This document shows, one piece after another, positions 24,180-36,536 of a stretch of DNA of 64,000 bases. The translations under genes were made by a program, and so were the position numbers. Positions within the stretch are counted from its first letter, which is position 1; every line of letters begins with the position of its first letter. The notes under the pieces were generated by a model. The model had not been told where the DNA came from. It searched no databases and saw nothing but the letters and a program-made list of their open reading frames with translations. Origin of the DNA: Saururus chinensis (lineage: Eukaryota > Streptophyta > Magnoliopsida > Piperales > Saururaceae); the NCBI GenBank assembly GCA_035235625.1, contig CP141148.1, forward strand, positions 37,077,057-37,141,056, given 5' to 3'.

Positions 24180-24186
24180 TTTATAG
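24180..24186 (-). promoter_or_regulatory. LTR TATA-like box
   Basis: CTATAAA on the minus strand, upstream of the leader of the minus-oriented LTR. Confidence 0.45.
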
Positions 24187-24449
24187 TGGGTGGGGGAGCC
24201 GGATACACTCTAGGAGCAGCATGGTGTGGCTGCCACACCTGGTGTGCATCAGAGGCCTGCATCACTGCCTAGCACGGTGCTCAAAGAAAGACCTACGGTA
24301 GGAGAAGAGATCAGCAGTTGATCGAGAGTGAAGCGAACTCTAGAAATTGAGTGACACTTTCGTTTCAAAGTCGGATCAATTTTGAAACTTGAAATTTTAT
24401 TGATTTGGTGTAGTTTTCAATTGCCTTCATGTTCTTCATGATCTATGCT

Positions 24450-24451
<2 letters not shown>

Positions 24452-24536
<85 letters not shown>
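24452..24536. repeat. (AT)n microsatellite
   Basis: About 85 bp of uninterrupted AT dinucleotides. Long Ile-Tyr frames across it on both strands are not genes. Confidence 0.99.
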
Positions 24537-24537
<1 letters not shown>

Positions 24538-24779
24538 TTAATTGAAGTAAAATACTTGAGTTTTACAGTCTTTAGAGTCAAATTCATAGTTTTTACTGCA
24601 CTAGGAAGTAAGATCATGGTTTCGTCAATTATTTCCTCTTTTGGGAAAGATTTTCAAGATAAAATATGTTTTTTTGAAATGAATGACAGCATTTGTGCAT
24701 GTTTTTTTATCATTGGTGGAGTTGTCGATATGTTAGTAGTTGCCTAGTGAAAAGAAGAAGATGAGTAGTGCTCATACAT

Positions 24780-25214
24780 GCATGAGTATCAAGCATTTTC
24801 TTTTGTCATCAGCAATGTGAACAACGCATCGGTGGGAATGATAAAATAGTGTCATTCCATTGTCGGTAGGATTTGACATCTCAGTAAACACACCGATGGT
24901 TAGCGATGAAGGTGCTGACCTATATGTGAAGTTACCAATAGGGGCTAATATCTTTGTCGATAAGAGTCAGTGTGTTGGTGATGGTCATTGGTAAGGGTGT
25001 CAACCGATCTGAGAGATCACCAATAGATTTTGTCTGTAAGGTTTAACAAGTAGATGAACTCACATATGGTCATCAGTGAGGACATCGACCTATCCATGAG
25101 GTTATTGATGGACCTCATGGTCATTGTTGGTAGGGTTCAACGTGTCGATGATTCCACCAATGGTCATCAATAGGGTAACCAACATGTTGGCAAGGCTGCT
25201 GATGAAACATGTGT
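24780..25214. other. gene-free degenerate repeat region
   Basis: Loose recurrences of CATCGGTGGG, CACCGATGGT, CACCAATGGTCATC and GGTAGGGTTCAAC. The words resemble 18730-18820, so this may be the right part of the element beginning at 18663. Confidence 0.4.
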
Positions 25215-25222
25215 TTTGTAGA

Positions 25223-25554
25223 TAGGGATGCCACTCGGGTCGGGTAAATGGTAAACCAAACCCGACCCTAATGGGTTGGGTTTGGTTTTTAAAAATAACC
25301 CAAATAGCTTATTCGGGTCGGGTTCGGGTTTTAGGTGATCCAACCCGACCCAACCCGAATATAAATATAAATATAAATATAAAATTTATATTTTTATATA
25401 TTTTTTAATATTATTTTAAAAAAATTGAAAAAAATTATTAAAAAATATTTTTTTATTCTATTCGGGTCAAACAGGTCGGGTTCGGTTCAGGTCACAGTTT
25501 TGTTATGTGATATCGGGTTCGGGTTTGGCAAAACCCGACCCGGCGGCATCACTA
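25223..25554. mobile_element. hAT-type MITE copy 4
   Basis: A 332-bp element from TAGGGATGCCACTCGGGT to GGCGGCATCACTA, with an 8-bp target duplication TTTGTAGA / TTTGTATA (7 of 8). Probably the best-preserved copy: both CCCGACCC-rich arms and the AT-rich core are complete. Confidence 0.92.
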
Positions 25555-26329
25555 TTTGTATATTACATTGTGAATATAACTAGGGTATACAAGGTTGGTT
25601 CGTTTAATATAGCGGAAGACTTTAACCCCTTAATTGGGTGAATTTTACATACGGGGTAATGCCCGAGATTTTTCATCATATTTTCTTGAAATTTAAGGAA
25701 ACTTTTTGCAATATAACGACTATAAATTGGGAGAAAATGATGAAATACAAAACCTGTGAAAATAGTTTATAATTCAAAACATCACACATTCATTTTTCCA
25801 TCTAAAATTTTCTCATTCGATCAAACATCATATAGCCAAACCAAACATCCTTAGGCGCTACTAAAAAATAAACGTACGAATAAATTACCATAATCATGGA
25901 TTTTAAATACAAATTTATCCCAGACATCCCTGAGCGCAAGTCCCATAAACAGTCCACTGTCTAATCAAAATTAAAAGTCCAGAAGGTATAAACACCTTAA
26001 AACTCATCTCACCCAATACATCAAATCGTGGCACAAATTATACTCATAGTGAATCAAAAATATACATAAGTCAAAGGGATACAATCCATCGTAGAAACGA
26101 GCATCCATCTCCAGGAGCACTCCATCACAAACCTGCAAAGCCTCCCGAACAACAGGGCTAAAAAATAGGATAATGAGTACTTTCATACTCAGTAGGAAAA
26201 TACCCAGTAGGAGAGTTCTAAGCAGTGAACTCACTAAGTCCATAAATTGATGCGTTCATGCAACTCAAACGTGAAGCAGGAAAATATATCATAATTACGC
26301 ACATATGCAAGGTCTTACGAACTTACTCA

Positions 26330-26790
26330 TACAATCATACACTTACTCATATAACTTAACACATACTTATACAACCTTACTCCTACAATCTTACACTTAC
26401 TCATACGACCTTACTCGTATTGTCTTTCTCATAATCATACTCTTACGGTCGTTCTCAGAATCATACTCTTACAGTCGTTCTTAGAATCATACTCTTATGG
26501 TCGTTCTCAGAATCATACTCTTATGGTCGTTCTCAGAATCATACTCTTATAGTCGTGCTCATATTCATACTCTCTTTCAGTCGTGCTCATGCTCGTACTC
26601 TTACAACCATACTCATACTCATACCCTTACAAGCGTGCTCAAAATCAAACTCTTACAATCGTGCTCATACTCATACTCCTACTCCTACAGTCGTGCTCAT
26701 ACTCATATTCTTATAGTCGTGCTCACAAACATATGCTTACTCAAAAACATACATACTCGCTTATACAATCGTACACATACTATCGACCAC
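26330..26790. repeat. tandem array with 26-bp units
   Basis: The clearest run (about 26440-26560) repeats a 26-bp unit containing TCATACTCTTATGGTCG and TTCTCAGAA. Flanking units degenerate to CTCATACTCATAC. The open Ser-Tyr-rich frames across it are repeat artefacts. Confidence 0.9.
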
Positions 26791-27044
26791 TAAAGCTCAT
26801 TACAACTAATAAGCTCCAGCGTCGAAATGGAAAAGAATGCCACTGGGGCATCACCTCAACCTCCGGGGAGAGACTAGACGCCATGGACTTTTCCGAAGGC
26901 AAGGCACACCAATGCTCATGGGGCATATAATCAGATAGGTAAGAGTAGGTCCATGATACTACTTACCTGACTGTGCAAAAAATAAACACTCACACATAAG
27001 GGGTCATACAATTGCCCACGATCTAGAGGTCTAATAGTGCCAGT

Positions 27045-27150
27045 GTCACTATTGGGTAGAAATCATATAGTGCCACTCTTGGGCAGAATCATATAGTGCC
27101 ACTCTTGGGCAGAATTATATAGTGCCACTTTGGGCAGGAATCATACAGAG
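27045..27150. repeat. four-copy 26-bp tandem repeat
   Basis: The unit ATCATATAGTGCCACTCTTG plus GGCAGA is repeated about four times with few changes, within the minus-oriented LTR. Confidence 0.85.
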
Positions 27151-27525
27151 TTCTCAATAGAGCATCAAACGTTTAGGCTTAATACAGCACACAGACCGAA
27201 TCGAAAATATGTGTCGCTCTCAACAGAGCATCAGAAGTCTAGTGCTCTAAACAACACAAACAACATCTCGCAGGATAAACACCATGGCAAGACACAAAAA
27301 ATGCCCAATTGACTTATTATTGACTAGCTCAAACACGGAACTTAATCCGTCGAACCTTCAAGTCTCAACTCACAATGCTATCATTAGCTTTGCTTATAAT
27401 TCAAGTTTGAATTAAATAAATTATGAGGTGCAATTATGCCACCAAAAACTCTTAGTGCTCGACCGATCAAACCAAAGCTGAGACCGATCGAAACCCTAGT
27501 TTGTCAGGGCAACAAACTTCACTTA

Positions 27526-29370
27526 TGTAACGACCCGACCCGAGCCGGGCCCACAAAATCACTAATAGAAAATTTTCTCTTTCCTTATGCCAGGAATCAA
27601 CATCTGTGTGCGAGAGGTACAACATTCATCTACGCACTACGGAGCTTTAAGGCTTCCCTGTACGTAGACTCAAATTATAGCGAACACATACACACAACGG
27701 AGCTTCACAGTTTTTCGTGTGTAAAACAAAATAAAACATATATTTATAATTAAATTGGATCGGGCCAACGTTGCCTTGCCATTGGTTGCCTACGTACGTA
27801 TTGGATATTATTCCAACACGAACGGATCCGAACGTAGTTCTGCCTAATGGCTACTACATACAACAATCATCACAAAATCATATACGTTAAAATACATATA
27901 TACTGATACTTACAAAAATTCGTCATATATCGGAGTCAAGCAGAAGTTAATAAGCCAAAAACGTACATCTCGCTCTACCACCGAGCGGGATCATAATCAC
28001 ATATACGCGTCTCACTCTATCACTGACCCGAGACTGAAAACACAAATTACACGTCTCGCTCTACCCTAGAGCAAGACCGCACACGTCATATAAGCATACA
28101 TAATGGCATATAAAGCACACATCATGGCATATAGGCACACAACATGGCATATAGGTACATAGCACAACAAACATATAAATCGTAGCATAACACACATCAT
28201 AACTTAGCACATGCTGTTCTATAATTACAACGGAAGATCAAAAATGCTTACTTCCATCATAACTCGTACGGTATCGGTATCTACGGACAGAACCCCACCT
28301 TGCTCCGGGTCTCTTTTTCTTGTTCTAGTGTTCGGGCAGGGCCTCCCTTAGTCTCGGGGTATTTCCTCCTTATAAGATCATCAGCTCAGAAAATGGAACC
28401 CACCATCGGTAGAACACCTTTGATTTAGTCAAAAACGCCTCTTGAATCGACTAAATCAGAGTTAGGATGGCCAGAAATAGAGAAATAAGTTGGTTGGTAC
28501 GGACAGAACCTCTCCTTGTCTTGGGGTGTTTCCTCTTTATACGATCACCAACTTAGAAAACGGATGTAGTAGCCTCTTGAATCAACTAAATCAGAGTTAC
28601 GACGGCCAGAAACAGAGAAAACGAAGTTGGTCGATGCTCAAAGGTAAAGGGCAGAACATCTCCTTGTCTTGGACGTTTTCCTCCTTATACGGACTCCAAC
28701 TCGAAGAAAGGACTGGTCCATTGCGTAGAGCACGCTCGATTTAGTAGGAAACAGGTCTTGAATGGCCCTAATCGGCCTTAGAACAGTCAAAAACGGGGGA
28801 GGAGAAGTTTTGCGTGAAGAATGGAACGAAATGGGGGGTTTTTAAAGCCCCCGAGCCGTGCCGAAACCGCCGCTACGCCGCTGGTTTCGGACGGCGGTGC
28901 CCGCGGTAACGCGTGGCTCACGCCCATGCATTACGCGGGTCGCGCCGCAGAAACGCCACGCCTTCGTTACCGCGGGTGCGCGCGGTTTCGCGGGTGCGCA
29001 CTGAACCGCACCAGTCGCGCGCCGCACGCCATTTCTTTTTTATTTTTATTTTTTTAAATGAAAACAAATCTTCAAACGCGTTCTTAGTACCCTTGGACTT
29101 GTATCGATGAGCCCTTCGATCCGAACCCACTTAAAGCAATAAATCGTGCTCTTTCTAACTAGGTCCCACCGATATTGCACGTTTCTCAAATATCATAACT
29201 TCCGGTCCCGACCTCCGTTTCGCCCGTTCTTTGATTCGTTACACTCATTTCTTTGAGCTCTACTCAAATAAGGAGATTTTTACGGTTAAAACCATTTATA
29301 ATTTATTAGAAAAATTACTAATTACCTCTAACCCCCTTGGTTATATGTAATTGAAAAGCAAGGTGTTACA
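27526..29370 (-). mobile_element. solo LTR (1.8 kb)
   Basis: It begins TGTAACGACCCGACCCG and ends AGGTGTTACA, with a perfect target duplication ACTTA at 27521-27525 and 29371-29375. It shares its start and several internal blocks (CGTTGCCTTGCCATTGGTTG; CTCGCTCTA repeats) with the solo LTR at 2913-4646, so the two belong to one family. The stretch 28840-29030 is unusually rich in CG dinucleotides. Confidence 0.93.
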
Positions 29371-29375
29371 ACTTA

Positions 29376-31900
29376 ACCCGTCCAAGTCACAACATAGCTC
29401 ACCGTACACAAATCCTTATGTATTCATACAATCTCTGTCATCCACCTTACGGTTAAAACATCTTACTTGACATCATCAAACTGAACTCCTCACATCATAT
29501 CCCCGTTATCCCCCTCTTACTTAATACCTCACTTATTATGCTTACTTTTCACTTCATAATTTGTACGTTATGCTTGTACAATTATGCATGCTCTTACTGT
29601 CTAATAAACCCCCAACATACACTCCAATCCAAACCAAATCCATTCCGCTCCAATCCTCGCTTGCCAAACTTATGTCTGCTGTCTTTTATCATACGCTTAC
29701 ACAACCACATTTAACTCCATACTACCCTTTGTCACCTTTCTTACCATCATTGCCCAAACTTCTGCCCACACATATAGTCCACATATGTAACTTATTGGCA
29801 TACTCGCTAGCCATCACTAGCACATACATAATACACATATATAGAATGCTAACATATTCGCTAGCCATCACTAGTACATACATATTTCACATGCATACAA
29901 CATATTTACAACTCACATACATCTCATATGCATTCTACATGGCATAATTTATCATCTTACGTCATGCAAACAAATCATGATTTAATATCCAAAACATTAA
30001 ATCATACAATCCTAGCATTCTGCTACTCATTCAAAGCATGCTATCATGAAATTACGAGTTCAAAGCTCCCCTACCTCGTAATCATGACGATTGATTGAGA
30101 GCACACGACGGTGGCAGAGTTGGCGGCCAAAAGCATTTCCAAGTTGAGAAAGTTGCTATCCCAAGGGTTTAGGAAATGCCAGAAGCACTCACGGCCAAAC
30201 GGGCCATTAGAAGTCAATGGGGAAAATTCGCGATCCATAGCAGCACACTAGGGGCAGCTGGGAGAAAGATCATGCTAACATAAGTGACGGGTATGACTGG
30301 AAGTCAAGGGTGCACTCACTAAAGACTAGCCGGTGGATGAGAATTACTTGGTGAGCCACAAGACGTTGAAATTGGCCATGGACAACACCCAACAATGTCA
30401 ATTTCGCGTTTACAAGGGCCCACATAAGGGCATGGGGCGACGCTCAAGGACAGAGGAAGGTGGAGGACTCTGGTGGTCAAATCTAGATGATGGTGGAGCC
30501 ATCCGACGGTTAGGCGGTGCCAAAGCAGTACCTAAACCTTAAATTACATGTGCGGCTACTTTCACATGTGGCCAAAGACGAGGGAAAGAGGGCTGGTTGA
30601 TGTCGGCCCAAGGTCAAAAGGGGCAGTAGGGCCATGCCCAAGGGTGGTGACCAACAAAGACGGGCTTTGCCATTGTTTTGTCGAGGTAGGCCAACTAGAG
30701 GCCAATTGGCATCCCCTTGAGGTAGGTCGGTAAAAGGGCAAAATGTGGTGCTCTCTATAGCGCGATCAAACACATAATTTACAGAGTGGAGCCTGGCTCA
30801 TGCCGAAAGAAGAGGGGCGGGCTGAGCTAGGGCGGCCAGCCATCTCCACTCTAAAACTGGCTGGACAGAGGTGATCCAAAAGTCGTCTGATGTCCAACGG
30901 TGATACGATGGCCCCAAACAACAAAACATGCAAAAAACATAGAGGGCTGGTGGACACAAGGAGGAGTTGGGGTCATACAAGGTCAAACCGGCCTAGGTGG
31001 GGCCATCCCTAGTCATTGCTATGCTGGGGTGGAATCCACAGTGGTCGTTCGGCCACTATTAGCCAACGCCGGCAGCATCAAAATCCAAAATAGAGGGACA
31101 AAGGACTGAAAAGGGGAAAAAGTGGAGCCGGAATGGGCCGGAGCGGCTGTACCCACTACATTAGGCTGAGACTGACCGACCATAAATTTACTACAGGCTA
31201 TCAACCAGTTTCCAACCGTGGCTTGCCTGAATCAACCGAGAACCGAGGAAAAATACAATTTTTTAAACAAGGTAGAAGGGCTAGTGGACGGTGGAGCTCA
31301 TCCAAGGTGGAGGAGGTGATGCCAGACTGGAAGCGATTGCCTATCGTCGTCACAGGACTGGAGTGAAGTTGGACAGAGGTCGGGTCGGCCACGGCTCATC
31401 GCTGACAACCACGATTTAATCAAAATAGAGAAGGGCGTATCAGGCAGAAAATAGGGGAGCAAATGGAGGAGACGAGTGGGGTTGTGCTAGGGTCAGCGAG
31501 CCTAAGCCGGGGCGGACCCGGATGGAGGTCCGCCAGCCGTGGCTCGCCGCCGGCGGCCACCAAATGATCCAAAACCGAGCTTAGGCAAAAAAGGCAGGAT
31601 AGCCTTTTGCCGTCGCATGCTCAAGGCGGAGCCACGGCCAGCTAGTCAACCCATGCCGACCCACGGCGGCGGTACAATCAAAATAGAGAGGAGAGAGAGC
31701 AAACTGAGGAGGAAGGCGGAGTAGCTGTGGGAGCCGGGCTATGGCCCCCTGCCATCGCACTGCTAAGGCAAAGCTAGCGGCAGTGGCCCTACGGCCCATC
31801 GGCGGTAGGCGGCTGCTAAGGACAGAGAAGCCCAAGGCTGGGGGGGTCTCTTCCAAACGGTTCTAAATCAAGCTCGGCCGATCCCGAGCCCTTTTCTTAT
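29376..31900 (-). mobile_element. LTR-derived region, boundaries unresolved
   Basis: This continues the minus-oriented LTR cut at 27521. 29376-30060 is C/T/A-rich with CACTAG-ACATACAT repeats. 30090-31860 is GC-richer with CCGG-rich segments and no coherent frame, like the leader regions of the other LTRs. No transposon protein motif was found. Short open frames on both strands here are not supported. Confidence 0.4.
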
Positions 31901-32359
31901 ATTTTTTTTTCTTTTTTTCCACTTACTCTCTCTAATCCTATCTCTTATTTTCTCTCTCCTTTTTGCGCTGGAAGCATGCATCGAGGCCTGCAGCCTATGA
32001 CATGATGTTCTATTATCATAACAGAGTAATAAAAAAACAAAGCAAAGTCCAGAGGCATCAATGCCTCCTCCCAAGCTCTCCTTGATTGTCCTTATACATA
32101 GGATCCTGGTTAACTGCATGTCACACATGCAGCCCCAAAATAAAACACAAAAAGAGAGGTGAGTAAAACTCAGTAAGGTTTTAGATACGAAAAAAGTAAA
32201 TCAGAAAAACATCCACTGCATGTCAAACATGGTTTACTAGATCTACATACCACATAATATCCTATTTCTGATTACTTCCTTTACCATAACCATATTTAAA
32301 TATAAGCAATTACCCTGCTTGCAAGTATTTCAAACATACTATTCCTTTCATGAATAGTC

Positions 32360-32640
32360 ATCACATATAACCATGAGAAGTGTCTCCAACACACAATCCC
32401 ATCATGCTTAATCATTACATATAACATGTATGAGAAGTGTCTCTAATACACAATTACATCATGTATAATTGTCACTTATAGCTTGCATGAAAAGTGTCTC
32501 TAACATACAATCACATCATGCATAATCATCACATATAGCCTGTATGAGAAGTGTCTCTAACACACAATCACATCATGCATAATCATCACATATAGCCTGC
32601 ATGAGAAGTGTCTCTAACACACAATCACATCATGCATGAT
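32360..32640. repeat. 57-bp tandem array, about five copies
   Basis: The unit contains GAGAAGTGTCTCTAACACAC and AATCACATCATGCATAATCA, with TCACATATAGCCTG before the next. The last two units are nearly identical; the first is most diverged. Confidence 0.92.
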
Positions 32641-34353
32641 TGCTCCTATTCATAAGCATTCACCCTACATGAGATGTGCCTCTTAACGCACCAACCACAA
32701 TCAACAATTGTGAATGTTTCATAAAACAAGGAGAATAAAATTTCTCCTCAAGGCCAAAGCCTTTGAGCAACCACTGCTCATCAAGCGTAAACTTCCGAGC
32801 AGCCCTATTGTCAAGACAAAAATCCCAAGCAACAATACATGGTAAATAGGTGCACTTGGACAAACGAGCTAGATTCTCAAGGTCTAGATAATCTTAATAA
32901 CTTAATCTCCTTATAACATTGTTGCTCTTCTCAACCCAGGGAGGAAAACTTGTCCTTGAGGGACGTAAAACCCCATGCTTTTGGATGGAAAACCTTGTCC
33001 TTTCGGACATAAAACCAAATCGATAAGCCTTTGATTGATTAACCTAGCAAGCAATAACACATAATTGCATCCAATCGATCAACATGGCTAATCTCGATAA
33101 AATCTCATTCGTAAATCCATCTCATGATGTCATGCAACATGGTACATCCGTGAGCAATAACTACATGAATCTTAATTCATGAAACGTGCTCTCCTCAGCC
33201 ATACATGCATCATTCTAATCATATATATCAAATAATCATCATATTTACCCCCCCCCCCATCAGTGTACATGGTAGTAGCCTTCAATCCTAAATATAGGAG
33301 CATACATTATGATCAACCCATTAACATATCACACACATGGTATCATAATTTTAAACATGGATCCTTCTTATTGAAATCATGGGTGAAAACCATCAAAAAA
33401 CACAAGTCTTAGTCAATTATAACTTCATGCTATACTTAGGTAAGCATAAACATAGTCATACTTATGCTAAAACATTAGAAACATAATTCACCTAAAATTA
33501 ATATAACATGTGAAAGATATATTTGCATCATCATGGTCAAACCTATTGGAATGGTGGAGTAATTATGAAGAAATCATCAAAATCTCACTTAAAATTGCAC
33601 CTATACTCATTTATCCCATACTAACATAAGTAGATGTTTTAGCATAATCATAACATATAACTTATACATTTTTTGGAAAAATAGCACATAACCACCAATC
33701 CATGTGAAAATATGTAAGGACCTATATCATAGGCTTAATTAACATACAAAAAAACTATCATATTGAAATAATACGAAAAATAGTTTTCGCAATTTAATTA
33801 CTAAGTCTACATAGTTCTGTCAGAAATCTTTGATCTTCAAATTTATAATTTTTCCATTGATTTATCGTGTTTTAAACAACTAGAAATTTTTACAGAATAC
33901 TCATAACATGTATACCAATCTATAATAAAAAGAAGGAACCAAAAATCATATGTTTTAAATATGCTTCTAAATATGAAAACAATGAGCTATTTTACTAAAT
34001 AGTATGAATTCCAAAAACAATAATAAAAACATATTATTCAAAATAAATTATGAATAATTAATAATATAATCTAGACATGTTAATATATTCTCAGAAAAAC
34101 TTTTACAGGGGGTTAGTCAATTAAGATTTGAAAATAAAATGCTAGTATTATAAAATTTCCGGTTAGTCATTTAGGATTGTCTATGACATATTTACAATCC
34201 AGTGTTATTATATTAAGATTTAAAATACAATATTTAAAATACCGCGTTAGTGGTTAAACAATTGATTCTTGTATTTGAAATACAGCGTTAGTTAAAAATC
34301 TTAGGATTGTGATTTGAGAAGATTTTGCTGGAAACTTATAACATAAAAGTGAG

Positions 34354-34391
34354 ATTTTACAACACCACCTCTAGAGGTGGTATTGTAAAAT
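34354..34391. repeat. 38-bp palindrome with no spacer
   Basis: Arms 34354-34372 and 34373-34391 are inverted copies matching at 18 of 19 positions, meeting at CTAG. It could form a cruciform or hairpin and lies just left of the foldback element. Confidence 0.9.
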
Positions 34392-34439
34392 GACAGAAGC
34401 ACTAGAAAATGAAGGCCGGCACGCACTAGAGATTGATCC

Positions 34440-35330
34440 CAATACGGTACAGGGGGCGATACGCCCCCCACATGTATCATCGATATGTACTCTAATATTT
34501 TAATATTTTTTATTTTAAAAAATATTTTTTAATATTCTTTTCTTAAAAACAAAAATATAATTCCAATTCAACCTCTTCTAATGACTATGTTTTTATTATA
34601 TTAAAAATATTTTTTTAAAAATTATATGATATCAATATAAGTGAATCTATATAGTTTACATAAATTTTTTTTAAAATATATTGCTCCACAATTATGCATT
34701 TACTTAAACATCTACCATATGAGTTTCTCAAAAATATTCATATGACTCACTAAATATCTTATTTGATTTTAAAATAAATTAATTTTAGAACACTTAATAT
34801 GGGGCGGAGGGAATAATAGTTTGTAGAGGACAGATGGAGTAAAGTGTATGGTTCTAAAATAAAATAATTTTAGAGCACTTGTATTAGTTTATACGACCTT
34901 CTAAAATGAAGTATTATATATTATTAGTTATAATATTTTTTTATGTATATCAAAGGATTTATGACCATTTTGGCTCATGCCAAGCATATCATCGACGTGT
35001 ACCCGTATCCATGATTGTCGATACTATCATCCATATCGATACCATGGAAGGTTGTATTGATATGGATGAGAATATTGATGACTATAAAAAAAATTAAATT
35101 TTTTAATTTAAAAAATAAATTTTTAAATAAAAAATATTTTTAAAATATAGTATTGATATGTATCGGCCATATCAATATGGCTGTTACGTATTGATAATTA
35201 CAGTGGGGGGCGTATCGCCCCCTATACCATACCGATATCGGCCGATACGAGTACGTATCAGATGATACACACCCGTATCGGCCGATACGACCTTCCATGA
35301 TCGATACTACCTTCCATGGCTTTAGGAGGC
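34440..35330. mobile_element. foldback / TIR DNA element with CGATACG arms
   Basis: An 18-bp core at 34452-34469 (GGGGGCGATACGCCCCCC) is present as its exact reverse complement at 35205-35222. Similar but imperfect sequence extends both sides, and the right arm has two GTATCGGCCGATAC palindromes. The interior is AT-rich with no transposase. Exact ends and target duplication were not identified, so the superfamily is open. Confidence 0.65.
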
Positions 35331-36526
35331 TGTCATTTTCATGCGGTGACTGGAGCTTGGCAGAGGCCACCATCCTTGTCGGAGAAACCATCGTGGCCAG
35401 GTAACGTCTCCTCTCACCCTCCAAATGCCTTTTTCTATCATTCTCTATTTTGATTTTTTTTCCTCTGCATACCCTATTGCCTACTCCGCTCATGGCCACC
35501 TCTCGGATTTTTTCAAATTATAGATTAGTCAAATTTTAAAATTATAGATAAAAAAAAATATTAGGAGTTAATTATTTTGAAATCAACAGCTCAAATTCTG
35601 GGATTCTAGTAATACAAGATTTGGGTATTCAAATATTTTAAAATTTGGCAGTTCAAATCTAAGAATTTGGTTTATATTCTAAAATGTCATATTTTAAATC
35701 CAGTATTTCAAATTTTGATTGACTAACCCCCTGTTAGAGAAAATCTCAAAGTAGAAGTATCTAAAACGTAGTTATGAATCCAAAACAGAGAGCTGTTTGG
35801 GCTATTTGAATGATCTGGTAGAGATCTGGCCGTCAGATCAACGATCTAACAGTCTGGATAAATCTATCCTGAAAGTCGTCTTCAACCTCACAAAATTAGA
35901 CTGAAATTCTTCTAAAAAATCACTAAAAATTACTAAAACTTCATGAAACTTTATATAATCATTACATAAGTCTAAAATATGATAGATTTAGTCATTTATC
36001 AACTAAAACACAAGGAAATCATAAGAAAGATTATGCTTTACCAAATATGTCATTAAAGCTCAAATTCATGAAACCTACTTCAAACTCCATCAAAGCTCAA
36101 ATCTGAAATTACAGACACATTTAACACAAAAATAATTACCTTTAATAAGCTTCTTAACTTAAAATTACTCCTCCAACACCTTCAAATCCTACCCAACATA
36201 GGGTTTTTGTTAATACCTTCATAAATCTGATTTAAAACACCTAAATCTCTTGAAAAATCATAGATCTACAGTTTAGTGAGTTCAAAAATAAAATTTCTTT
36301 CATAAGGGTTTGAAATAAAGGTTCAAATAAGTATCTTCTTAGGTAGAAATTGAGATTAACCCTTGTTAAAATAAGGGATTTGAAAAGTTTAGGAAAAACC
36401 CTAAAAAATTAGTAGAAGATTAGGCTAATCTTTACCTTAATCACATTTCCTTCTTTGGAAATAGAGATTAGATCTCTAAGCTCCAGATTTTCATTCATTC
36501 CCAATTGGGAAAGTGGCTGAGCCTTT

Positions 36527-36536
36527 CTATTTATAG
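36527..36536 (-). promoter_or_regulatory. TATA box, LTR-like
   Basis: CTATAAATAG on the minus strand, identical to the box in the solo LTR at 3873-3882. Confidence 0.5.

Larger units (their letters stand above)
18827..24688 (-). mobile_element. large LTR in minus orientation, split by a nested LTR
   Basis: The left end TGTCATGCCCCAGCCC is clear. The right end is provisional (GAATGACA, the only nearby inverted match), and no target duplication was found. A rightmost TATA box on the minus strand (24180-24186) and the internal tandem array support an LTR read leftward. The nested LTR at 20279 interrupts the array, whose remaining units continue at 23788. Confidence 0.5.
25655..27525 (-). mobile_element. 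large LTR in minus orientation, left part
   Basis: The left end is a decayed TGTAATG (GGTAATGCCCGAG). The first 470 bp are the inverted homologue of the LTR end at 15955-16434. Near 26130-26220 the reverse complement carries GGCTTTGCAGGTTTGTGATG and CTACTGAG, as in the plus LTR near 9260-9320. A solo LTR at 27526 interrupts it, and it continues beyond 29375. The right end was not located. Confidence 0.55.

Noticed and set aside
24417-24747. Long Ile-Tyr repeat frames on both strands
   Set aside because: They are produced by the (AT)n microsatellite.
26497-26930. Ser/Tyr/His-rich open frames
   Set aside because: They read through a 26-bp minisatellite inside an LTR in more than one frame.
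28821-29130. Arg/Ala-rich frames in the CG-rich stretch
   Set aside because: High GC lowers stop frequency on both strands. The segment is the leader/U3 part of a solo LTR.
30333-31856. Several 60-90 residue frames on both strands
   Set aside because: No domain, no consistent strand, and they lie in an LTR-derived GC-rich leader.
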